A stretch of DNA of 64,000 nt, from the NCBI RefSeq assembly GCF_001267885.1, contig NZ_CP012382.1:1599001-1663000 (forward strand), read 5' to 3'. This DNA comes from Streptomyces ambofaciens ATCC 23877 (lineage in GTDB: Bacteria > Actinomycetota > Actinomycetes > Streptomycetales > Streptomycetaceae). The position numbers and the translations under genes are program-made. Numbering within the stretch: the stretch's first letter is position 1; every line of letters starts with the position of its first letter. A model generated the notes under the pieces. The model was not told the DNA's origin and searched no databases. It saw only the letters and a list, made by a program, of their open reading frames with translations. This document shows, in pieces, positions 56,992 to 64,000 of this stretch.

Positions 56992-59900
56992 CTACTTCTC
57001 GGTGACGCCCGCCGAGTCGAACGTCGCCACCTCGTGCATCGCCCGCGCGGTGCTCTGCACCATCGGCAGGGCCAACAGCGCGCCGGTGCCCTCGCCGAGG
57101 CGGAGGTCGAGGTCGACCAGCGGGCGCAGGCCCAGTTTGTTGAGCGCGGCGACATGGCCGGGCTCGGCGCTGCGGTGGCCCGCGATACAGGCCGCGAGGA
57201 CCTCGGGGGCGATGGCGCGGGCCACCAGGGCGGCGGCGCCGGCGCTGACGCCGTCCAGGAGCACCGGCGTGCGCAGGGAGGCGCCGCCGAGCAGCAGGCC
57301 GACCATGGCCGCGTGCTCGAAGCCGCCGACCGCGGCGAGCACGCCGATGGGGTCGGCCGGGTCCGGCTGGTGGAGTTCCAGGGCGCGGCGGACGACCTCG
57401 GTCTTGCGGGCCAGCGTCTCGTCGTTGATGCCGGTGCCGCGACCGGTGACCTCGGCCGGGTCCGCGCCGGTGAAGACGGAGATCAGCGCGGCGGACGCGG
57501 TGGTGTTCGCGATGCCCATCTCGCCGGTCAGCAGGGCCTTGTTGCCGGCCGCCACCAGGTCGCGGGCGGTCTCGATGCCCACCTCGATGGCCTGCTTGGC
57601 CTCCTCGCGGGTCATCGCGGGGCCGGTGGTCATGTCGGAGGTGCCCGCGCGGACCTTGCGCGGCAGCAGACCGGGGGTGGCGGGCAGGTCGGTGGCGACG
57701 CCGACGTCCACGACGCACACCTCGGCGCCGACCTGGGTGGCGAAGGCGTTGCAGACCGCTCCGCCGCCCAGGAAGTTGGCCACCATCTGGGCGGTGACCT
57801 CCTGCGGCCAGGGGGTGACGCCCTGGGCGTGCACCCCGTGGTCGCCGGCGAAGACCGCGACGGCGGCGGGCTCCGGGATCGGCGGCGGACACTGCCGGGA
57901 CAGGCCGCACAGCTGGGCGGAGATGATCTCCAGCATGCCCAGTGCGCCGGCCGGCTTCGTCATGCGCTTCTGTCGCTCCCACGCCTCGCCGAGCGCCTTG
58001 GCGTCGAGCGGGCGGATCTGTGCGACGGTCTCGGCGAGCAGGTCGTGCGGCGCCTCGCCGGGCAGGGCGCGACGGCCGTACGTCTCCTCGTGCACCACCC
58101 AGGAGAGCGGGCGGCGCTTGGACCAGCCGGCCTGCATCAGCTCGGGCTCGTCCGGGAACTCGTCGACGTACCCGACGCACAGGTAGGCGACGACGTCCAG
58201 GTGCTCGGGCAGGCCGAGGGCACGGACCATCTCGCGCTCGTCGAAGAAGCTGACCCAGCCGACGCCGAGGCCTTCCGCGCGGGCCGCGAGCCACAGGTTC
58301 TCGACCGCGAGAGCGGAGGAGTACGGCGCCATCTGCGGCTGCGTGTGGCGGCCGAGGGTGTGGCGGCCGCCGCGGGTCGGGTCGGCGGTGACGACGATGT
58401 TGACCGGGGTGTCGAGGATGGCCTCGATCTTCAGTTCCTTGAACTGCTTGGCCCGGCCCTTGGGGAGGGACTTCGCGTAGGCCTCGCGCTGACGCGTCGC
58501 CAGTTCGTGCATGGCACGGCGGGTGTCGGCGGAGCGGATGACCACGAAGTCCCAGGGCTGCGAGTGGCCGACGGAGGGCGCGGTGTGGGCGGCCTCCAGG
58601 ACACGGAGCAGCACCTCGTGCGGAATGGGGTCGCTGCGGAAGCCGTTGCGGATGTCCCGGCGTTCCCGCATGACCTTGAGGACGGCCTCGCGTTCGGCGT
58701 CGGCGTAGGCGGGCGCCACCGGGCCGGTGGACTGTCGGGCTTGCGCCATCGCGGCCGTGCTCACGTCGTGCTGGTCTTCCTGGTCTGCGGGGACTTCCTG
58801 GCCCGGCCGGCCGGCCGGTTCCGTGCGGGCCGCGTCCTCTTCCTGGTCGGCGGCGCGGGTGTCGAGGTCCTCGGGGCTCTGGGCGACTTCGGGGTCGGCC
58901 TCGCGCGGGGCGGGGACCGGGGTCACCGAAGCGGGCACCTGGGCCTCCGGCGGGAGGACGAGTGCCTCGGGCGGGGTCGGCGCGAGCTGCGGGGTCGTGG
59001 GCACCTGGCCGCCGTCGACGGGCACGAACCCGCCCGCGGACTGGTCGGGATACACGCCTGCGGGCTGCTCCAGGTGTCCGCCGGGCACGTCCGCGGGCTG
59101 CTCGGGGTGGGACTCCGGTCCGACGGCGTCCGACGGGGCCCCCTCCGTCCACGCGGACTCGGACACGGTCCGGGCCACGTCCGCTTCCCGCGGGAGGTCG
59201 GCTTCCACCAGGGACTGGGGCCCCTGAGCCGGCTGCGGATCGACCGGGCCGGGCTGGACGACCGGCGCGGTGACGGCGTCGGGCTCCGGCTCCGGCATGG
59301 CCGGGGCGGCGGGCTCGGCGGTGGGCCCCGCTACGGCGACGGGCTCGGGGCCCGGCGCGGCTACGGCGACGGCCTCGGGGGCCGGCGCGGCTTCGGCGGC
59401 GGGGAGGACGTCCGGCGCGGCCTCGACCTCCGGCGCTGCAACGGCGACGGCCTCGGCCTCCGGCGCTGCAACGGCGACGGCCTCGGCCTCCGGCGCTGCA
59501 ACGGCGACGGCCTCGGCGTCCGGCGCGGCCTCGGCGGCGGGGAGAACGTCCGACTGCGGTGCGGCAACCGGCGGTACGGGCTGCGCGTCCGGCTGCGGGT
59601 GCGTCGCCGTGGGCTGGGCGTCCGGCTGCGGCGGCTCGGGCTGCGCAAGCGACTCAGGCTGCGCGGGCGGCTCGGGCTGCGCGGGCGACTCCTGTACCGG
59701 GTGCGGCTGCTCCACGGCGGACGGTGCCTCCGTCGGCTGCTGGGCCTCCGGGGACGGTTCGGCCTGCGCGAGGTCGGGGCCGGCCACGCCGGGCGTCTCG
59801 GGCGTGCCGGGCGTCTCGGGAACCTGGGCGGCCTCGTGTGCGTCGGAGGCGTCGGGTGCCTGGGCGTCCGGAGCCCCGGGGGTCTCGGGGAGGAGGGCTT

Positions 59901-61065
59901 CCTGTGGCTGGTGGGCACCGGTCGGCTCGACGTGCTGGACGGGCGCGGGGTCCCCGGCGGCCCCGGACACCCCGGGTGCCTCCGGCACCGGCTGCTCGGA
60001 GACGGCCTGGAGGGTCCCGGCGGGCTGAGCGCTGTCGTCGGCTTCGGGGTGGACCGGCTCCATGGCCGATTCGCCTTCCCCGGTGGGCACGGGCACCGCG
60101 TCCGGCTCCACGGCCTGGGCCGCCTCGGCCTCCGGGGCGGAGGGCGCGGTGACGGCCGGGTCGGCCGCGGGCGCCGGGGCCTCCTGCGGAGCGGACCCCT
60201 CGCCCGCCGCGGCGTCGGCGACCGCTTCCGGGACACCGGCACCGACGGCCGGGTTCCGCGGGCCGTCCGGCACCTCGTCACCCGTCGCCGCGTCGGCGCC
60301 GTCGGCAGGCGCGGGCACCGGCACGGGCTCGGCGTCGGCAGGGGTTTCCCCGGTCGGCCCGGCCGCCTCGGCGGCTTCGTCCGTCGCGGCCGGCTCCTCG
60401 GTCACCCCGCCCGTCGCCGCCACGGCCTCCGTCGCCACGCGGGTCACGAGTGCCTGCGCGGCGCCCACCGGCTCACGCACCTGCTCCGGTACCGGAACAA
60501 CCGTTTCCGCATGCACCGCCCCGGCGTCCGCCGGAGCCTCCGGCGCCTGCGGAGCCGCCTGCGCGGCCCAGGGCGCCGCACCTTGCGGAGGCATCGCGAC
60601 GGCCTGCGGAACGTCGAGGTACTCGGGGCCGGCGGTCGGCGGCCCGGCGTGCCGTACCGGCGCGTCGGCGGGTCCGCGGTCGGCGAGGGAACGGACCGGG
60701 CTCGCGGAGGTGTCGGGGATCGGCGGACCGAGGTGCAGGGGCCTGCGCGGCGGTACCGGGGCGGACGCGGACTCCTGTGCCGGATCGGGCAGACGGACGC
60801 CGCCGAGGTCGACCGAGCCGCTGTCGCGGCCGGACATCTCGTGCGGTCCCGGCTGGTGCACGGTCTCGACGACCGGCTCCGGCGCGGGCGGCGCGACCTC
60901 GTTGCCCCAGGCGCTCTGAGCTCCCGGCAGCAGCAACAGGTCCTCGTCCTCGGCGGTGGTCTCGGAGAGGTAGGTGTACGCGCCGGGTGCGGGGACGCCC
61001 GGCTGCTCCACCATGCCTGCGTTCTCCGGCAGCCCCTCGCCCGGGATCTGGCCGGTGTCGGTCAT
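56992..61065 (-). CDS. cobT: BluB-CobT fusion with giant disordered N-terminus (lower-ligand synthesis and activation)
   Basis: A 1357-residue protein. Residues 1-785 are a low-complexity Pro/Ala/Glu/Val/Gln region. About 787-1005 is a BluB-type flavin-dependent 5,6-dimethylbenzimidazole synthase (VMRERRDIRNGF, APSVGHSQPWDFVVI, GLGVGWVSFFDE). About 1015-1357 is CobT, nicotinate-nucleotide:dimethylbenzimidazole phosphoribosyltransferase (GALGMLE, FAGDHGVHAQGVTPWP, GEMGIANTTASAAL, VGGFEHAAMVG, HRSAEPGH). The two domains make the lower ligand and then activate it. ATG 61065 follows GAGGGG. The neighbours cobA and cobL fit the pathway. Confidence 0.92.
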   Translation of the reverse strand: MTDTGQIPGEGLPENAGMVEQPGVPAPGAYTYLSETTAEDEDLLLLPGAQSAWGNEVAPPAPEPVVETVHQPGPHEMSGRDSGSVDLGGVRLPDPAQESASAPVPPRRPLHLGPPIPDTSASPVRSLADRGPADAPVRHAGPPTAGPEYLDVPQAVAMPPQGAAPWAAQAAPQAPEAPADAGAVHAETVVPVPEQVREPVGAAQALVTRVATEAVAATGGVTEEPAATDEAAEAAGPTGETPADAEPVPVPAPADGADAATGDEVPDGPRNPAVGAGVPEAVADAAAGEGSAPQEAPAPAADPAVTAPSAPEAEAAQAVEPDAVPVPTGEGESAMEPVHPEADDSAQPAGTLQAVSEQPVPEAPGVSGAAGDPAPVQHVEPTGAHQPQEALLPETPGAPDAQAPDASDAHEAAQVPETPGTPETPGVAGPDLAQAEPSPEAQQPTEAPSAVEQPHPVQESPAQPEPPAQPESLAQPEPPQPDAQPTATHPQPDAQPVPPVAAPQSDVLPAAEAAPDAEAVAVAAPEAEAVAVAAPEAEAVAVAAPEVEAAPDVLPAAEAAPAPEAVAVAAPGPEPVAVAGPTAEPAAPAMPEPEPDAVTAPVVQPGPVDPQPAQGPQSLVEADLPREADVARTVSESAWTEGAPSDAVGPESHPEQPADVPGGHLEQPAGVYPDQSAGGFVPVDGGQVPTTPQLAPTPPEALVLPPEAQVPASVTPVPAPREADPEVAQSPEDLDTRAADQEEDAARTEPAGRPGQEVPADQEDQHDVSTAAMAQARQSTGPVAPAYADAEREAVLKVMRERRDIRNGFRSDPIPHEVLLRVLEAAHTAPSVGHSQPWDFVVIRSADTRRAMHELATRQREAYAKSLPKGRAKQFKELKIEAILDTPVNIVVTADPTRGGRHTLGRHTQPQMAPYSSALAVENLWLAARAEGLGVGWVSFFDEREMVRALGLPEHLDVVAYLCVGYVDEFPDEPELMQAGWSKRRPLSWVVHEETYGRRALPGEAPHDLLAETVAQIRPLDAKALGEAWERQKRMTKPAGALGMLEIISAQLCGLSRQCPPPIPEPAAVAVFAGDHGVHAQGVTPWPQEVTAQMVANFLGGGAVCNAFATQVGAEVCVVDVGVATDLPATPGLLPRKVRAGTSDMTTGPAMTREEAKQAIEVGIETARDLVAAGNKALLTGEMGIANTTASAALISVFTGADPAEVTGRGTGINDETLARKTEVVRRALELHQPDPADPIGVLAAVGGFEHAAMVGLLLGGASLRTPVLLDGVSAGAAALVARAIAPEVLAACIAGHRSAEPGHVAALNKLGLRPLVDLDLRLGEGTGALLALPMVQSTARAMHEVATFDSAGVTEK
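59431..59520. repeat. exact 30-bp tandem repeat inside the fusion gene
   Basis: Three head-to-tail 30-bp units (CGGCGCTGCAACGGCGACGG...), differing at one base, encode a ten-residue PEAEAVAVAA-type repeat in the disordered region. Confidence 0.9.
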
Positions 61066-61460
61066 GCGTAACCCCTCGCCCATCGGTTAGTGCTTCTACG
61101 ACCAGCTCGCCCGGGACGGCGCACCGACCGCCCCACAGTGGAGAACGAGCGTGCGTGCCCAGCGGCACGAACGACCCGCCGGAAATGACGACAAAGCCAC
61201 TGAGTGGCATTGTCGCGGTCGTTCCCCCGTCACGACAGCTTGATCCGCGACGGCCCGCTGTGGACTGCGCCACGTTGCGCGTCCCCCGGTTCTGCCGTAC
61301 CACACCCCGTCCGGAACAGGCGGGTTTTTACGGACTTCGACCGACGAAGTGCCGGGGGTCCCAGTGCGGTACAACAATCCGCCAGCCTACCCCGCGAGGT
61401 ATGACAACCCGATCACGGGGCGTGGCCCGGCGGTCCGCCCGCCACTCCGCCCGGCACCGC
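61066..61460 (-). promoter_or_regulatory. 395-bp upstream region of the BluB-CobT gene
   Basis: A gene-free stretch between cobL and the BluB-CobT start. It contains a long inverted repeat (61189-61215) and a GTGCC-GCT-GGGCAC-like hairpin near 61155-61168. No cobalamin riboswitch was recognised. Confidence 0.4.
61189..61215. repeat. 27-bp inverted repeat upstream of BluB-CobT
   Basis: CGACAAAGCCACT-G-AGTGGCATTGTCG pairs at 12 of 13 positions around one central base, about 125-150 bp ahead of the start codon. It could be an operator or a leader hairpin. Confidence 0.75.
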
Positions 61461-62687
61461 TCAACGGGGCGCTTCGCGCCGCTGGATCTCCCCGCTGAGC
61501 AGGAACACCACGCTCCGCTCCGTCTCCGTCCAGGACCGGGTGTCGAGTCCGACGGACTGCAGCAGGGCGCACTCGACCCGGTAGCCGTGCTCCTTCAGGT
61601 CCCTGCCGACGAGTTCGGCCGCGTCGCGGGTCGCGGCGTGCGCCACGATGCGCTGCGGCCGCCGGTCGGCGACCGCGGAGACCACGGCCGCTCCCCCGCC
61701 CCCTACGCGGACGACATCCGGTTCGGGGAGGTTCTCCAGGACGTGCGGGGCGGTGCCGTGCACGGTCTGGAGCTGGACGCCGAAGTGCCGTGCGGCGGCC
61801 TCGGTACGGGCGCAGGCGTCCGGGTCGCGGTCCACGGCGATGACGGCGGCGCCGCCGCGGGCGGCATCCGTGGCGAAGGCGCCGCCGCCGCAGCCGATGT
61901 CCCACACGAGGTCGCCGAGGCGCGGTCCGAGCCGGGCGAGTTGGGCGGTGCGGAGCAGGTCGGTCTCGCCCTCGCCGAGTTCACCGCCGTACGCCTCGGC
62001 GGGCAGCGACCAGCCGCGCGGCCCGGCGGCCGGGTCGCGTCCGGCGAACCAGCCGGTGCCGTCGGCCGCGGCGCCCGGTCCGAGCGCCCCGCCGACGACG
62101 ATGACGACGTTCGGGTCGCGCCAGGTGTGGTCGGCGGCCTTCTCGGAGGTGACGACGGTGACCTGTTCGCGTGTGGTGCCGAGTTCCTCGCAGATGACGA
62201 AGGTGCGGTGGATGCCCTCCATCAGCAGGCCGAGTTCGGCCGGCCCGGCGCCCGGGGAGGTGAGAACCGCGACCTTGGTGTGCGCTCGACACACGTTCAC
62301 CGCGCGTCGCAGGGTGCGGGGGTGGGCGACGACCACATGGGCGTCGTCCCACGGCATGCCGGCGCGGGCGAAGGCGGTGGCCACGGAGGAGACCGCGGGG
62401 ACGACCTCGACCTCGAGGCCGAACTCGGGAGCGCGCAGGGTGCGTACGACGCCGAAGAAGCCCGGGTCGCCGTCGGCGAGGACGACCGCCGTCCCCCGGT
62501 GGGCGGCGATGCGGCGGGCGGCGAGGGCGGCGCTGCCGAGGCGGATGCGTTCGGCGGCGGGCGGTACCTCGGGAAGTGTCAGGTGGTGGGAGGCACCGGC
62601 CACCAGGGTGGCGGCTCCCAGTGCGGAGCGTGCCGCGGCGGTCAGCGGCGAGCCGTCCCAGCCGATCACCGTGACCCGGTCGGCCAT
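61461..62687 (-). CDS. cobL: Precorrin-6Y C5,15-methyltransferase (decarboxylating), CbiE-CbiT fusion
   Basis: A 408-residue bifunctional cobalamin enzyme. The N-terminal CbiE methylase (VTVIGWDGSPL, VVLADGDPGFFGVVRTL, VVPAVSSVATAFARAG) is fused to a C-terminal CbiT methylase with the SAM loop VWDIGCGGGAFATDAAR (about 265). It methylates C5 and C15 and decarboxylates. ATG 62687. It lies upstream of the BluB-CobT gene on the same strand, with its own gap. Confidence 0.93.
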   Translation of the reverse strand: MADRVTVIGWDGSPLTAAARSALGAATLVAGASHHLTLPEVPPAAERIRLGSAALAARRIAAHRGTAVVLADGDPGFFGVVRTLRAPEFGLEVEVVPAVSSVATAFARAGMPWDDAHVVVAHPRTLRRAVNVCRAHTKVAVLTSPGAGPAELGLLMEGIHRTFVICEELGTTREQVTVVTSEKAADHTWRDPNVVIVVGGALGPGAAADGTGWFAGRDPAAGPRGWSLPAEAYGGELGEGETDLLRTAQLARLGPRLGDLVWDIGCGGGAFATDAARGGAAVIAVDRDPDACARTEAAARHFGVQLQTVHGTAPHVLENLPEPDVVRVGGGGAAVVSAVADRRPQRIVAHAATRDAAELVGRDLKEHGYRVECALLQSVGLDTRSWTETERSVVFLLSGEIQRREAPR

Positions 62688-62805
62688 CGTCGTCAGTCTC
62701 CAGGTTTCGCAGGTCGTGTCGCGGAGCCGTTCGGGGGCGCGCCCCGTGAGGGTACCCGGTGCGGCCTCGGGACGGGGTCGTGCCGGGCTGTCGGGTTCCC
62801 GTGGA

Positions 62806-63444
62806 TCAGTTCCAGTCGGTGAAGGTGGTGAAACCGTCCTCGTCCGTCAGTTGCCCGGCCGTGCCCTCGATGTCCTCCGGCAGCAGACTCCACACGATGA
62901 AATCGGTGCGTACGTCCGTCCAGACGTCCCCGTCGGTACGGACGCGGGCTATGCAGGCGTTGCGCAGCACGCCCTCGCTGATGCAGCCGATCTTCTGGGC
63001 GACCTGCTGGGAGGCGGTGTTGTCGGCCGCGGTGCGCAGCTCGACGCGTTCGAACTTCTGGTCGCCGAAGAGCCACTGGGTGGTGGCGAGCGCCGCCTCC
63101 GAGGCGTAGCCCTCCCCCCGGGCCCAGGGGGCGACGATGTACGACAGCTCGGTCGAGCGTACGTGCCAGTCGGTGTTGGTCAGCCGGACGGTGCCGACCA
63201 GGCGCTGGGTGAGGAACTCGGTGACGGCGAGGTCGAGTCCCCGTCCCGCCGCGCGTTCGGCGGGGACGTGCTCCTCGATCCAGGTGCGGGCGGTGTGCTC
63301 GGTGTAGGGCTGGGGCACGTGGGTCCAGGCGGCGACCTGCTCGTCGTTCATCATGGCGGCGAGGGCGGGGACGTCGTCCTCGTCGAGGGGGCGCAGCACC
63401 AACCGCTCCGTGCTGATGGAGATGTTGGGGAAGGTGCTCGTCAT
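62806..63444 (-). CDS. RimJ/RimL-type GNAT acetyltransferase
   Basis: A 212-residue N-acetyltransferase: ISTERLVLRPLDEDDVPALAAMMND at the N-terminus, LSYIVAPWARGEGYASEAALATTQWLF for acetyl-CoA binding, and ELRTAADNTASQQVAQKIGC. The best analogy is to ribosomal-protein or small-amine acetylation; the substrate is unknown. ATG 63444. It is located between cobL and the metQ-like gene, on the same strand. Confidence 0.87.
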   Translation of the reverse strand: MTSTFPNISISTERLVLRPLDEDDVPALAAMMNDEQVAAWTHVPQPYTEHTARTWIEEHVPAERAAGRGLDLAVTEFLTQRLVGTVRLTNTDWHVRSTELSYIVAPWARGEGYASEAALATTQWLFGDQKFERVELRTAADNTASQQVAQKIGCISEGVLRNACIARVRTDGDVWTDVRTDFIVWSLLPEDIEGTAGQLTDEDGFTTFTDWN

Positions 63445-63517
63445 GCGCCGCTCCGTAACCTGTGAAACCGTCGGGGCCTACTCGAACTGCCCAGCATGCA
63501 GCATGTAAGCACTCAAC

Positions 63518-63560
63518 CACACCACGGGGTCCGCTCCGGTGGAGCGGACCCCGTGGTGTG
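63518..63560 (-). terminator. terminator of metQ-like gene
   Basis: A 20-bp perfect stem (arms 63518-63537 and 63541-63560) with a GGT loop, 12 bp past the stop codon on the minus strand. It is one of the longest hairpins in the window. Confidence 0.9.
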
Positions 63561-63571
63561 CGGCGGGAGGA

Positions 63572-64000
63572 TCAGAAGGTCGGGAGCACGGACCCGGCGT
63601 AGTTCTCCTCGATGAACTTCTTGACCTCGGGCGAGGTGAGGAGCTTCGCGAGCTTCTTCACGCGCGGGTCGTCCTCCTGGCCCTCCTTGACGACCAGGAG
63701 GTTGACGTTCGGGTTGTCCTCGGCGGACTCCAGGACGAGGGCGTCCTTCGCCGGCTTGAGGTCGGCCTCCAGGGCGTAGTTGCCGTTGATGACCGCCGCG
63801 TCGACGTCACCCAGGGAGCGCGGGGTCTGGGCCGCCTCCAACTCCTTGAACTTGAGGTTCTTCGGGTTCTTGGTGATGTCGGCGGGGGTGGCCGAGTTGC
63901 CCGCGCCCTCCTTGAGGGTGACCAGGCCCTCCGAGGCGAGCAGCTGCAGGGCGCGGGCCTCGGTGACGGTGTCGTTGGGAAGGGCGATCGTCGCGCCGTT
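63572..64000 (-). CDS. metQ: MetQ/NlpA-family methionine ABC transporter lipoprotein (partial)
   Basis: The last 142 residues; the 5' end lies beyond the window. Visible motifs are TIALPNDTVTEARALQLLAS, ITKNPKNLKFKELEAAQ, DAAVINGNYALEADL and the terminal LLTSPEVKKFIEENY, all typical of D-/L-methionine binding lipoproteins of the NlpA group. In streptomycetes the permease and ATPase genes (metI, metN) usually lie upstream on the same strand, which would be outside this window. Confidence 0.9.
   Translation of the reverse strand, partial: NGATIALPNDTVTEARALQLLASEGLVTLKEGAGNSATPADITKNPKNLKFKELEAAQTPRSLGDVDAAVINGNYALEADLKPAKDALVLESAEDNPNVNLLVVKEGQEDDPRVKKLAKLLTSPEVKKFIEENYAGSVLPTF

Noticed and set aside
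56986..61071. A 1361-codon open frame on the plus strand opposite the BluB-CobT gene
   Set aside because: Its product is Arg/Gly/Val-rich low complexity with no domains, while the minus strand gives clear BluB and CobT motifs. It is a codon-bias shadow.
61189..61215. GCCACTG resembling the B12 box of cobalamin riboswitches
   Set aside because: The exact GCCACTG is on the plus strand, opposite to the gene; on the minus strand the palindrome reads GCCACTC, and the other riboswitch helices are not recognisable.

Overview
The window is a piece of a high-GC actinomycete chromosome and is almost certainly from a Streptomyces. The evidence is the very GC-rich third codon positions, frequent GTG and TTG starts, ssgB (a sporulation gene confined to morphologically complex actinomycetes), relA beside apt-secF-secD-yajC-ruvBAC-yebC, and the phosphatidylinositol mannoside genes. 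From memory, the gene order matches the core chromosome of model streptomycetes. No integrase, transposase, phage gene or CRISPR array was seen.

Layout. 1-8.5 kb: an NB-ARC/TPR ATPase, rpsD, rarA, a VKOR membrane protein, hisS with a metallo-beta-lactamase hydrolase, and a membrane-anchored cyclophilin. 8.5-20.2 kb: a DUF349 protein faces relA, then come apt, secF, secD, yajC, ruvB, ruvA, ruvC and yebC, all on the minus strand (stringent response, purine salvage, protein export, Holliday-junction processing). 20.2-25.8 kb: pdxT-pdxS (vitamin B6), a LemA-like protein, a repeat-rich gap, then the coupled trio pimA / acyltransferase / PIP synthase for phosphatidylinositol mannosides. 26-33 kb: an EF-G paralogue, a large membrane protein, a HIT protein and thrS.

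33-43.5 kb is the more accessory part. A coupled pair (an unknown protein and a DUF4365 nuclease-like protein) diverges from a DEDDh exonuclease. Next comes a sugar-uptake operon (binding lipoprotein, two permeases, DUF624 protein, secreted PL26-type rhamnogalacturonan lyase, SRPBCC protein) lying between two identical tRNA-Val(CAC) genes, with a LacI-type operator ahead of it and no ATPase or regulator of its own.

43.5-54.7 kb: a small membrane protein, ssgB, a CGNR zinc-finger regulator, a DsbA-like protein, a GNAT protein, pabC-pabB (folate), a five-gene tRNA cluster (Gly, Cys, three Val), a zinc-ribbon protein, an APH-like kinase, a small membrane protein and a membrane Ser/Thr kinase. 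54.7-64 kb: an rRNA/tRNA methyltransferase, cobA, a giant BluB-CobT fusion and cobL (corrinoid and lower-ligand synthesis), a GNAT acetyltransferase, and the end of a MetQ-type lipoprotein that runs off the window.

Strong GC-rich hairpins mark most transcription-unit ends and are listed. The most distinctive features are the BluB-CobT fusion with a roughly 785-residue disordered N-terminus, the 71-bp tandem repeats, the tRNA-flanked sugar operon, the EF-G paralogue with a degenerate guanine-recognition motif, and the nuclease/exonuclease neighbourhood.
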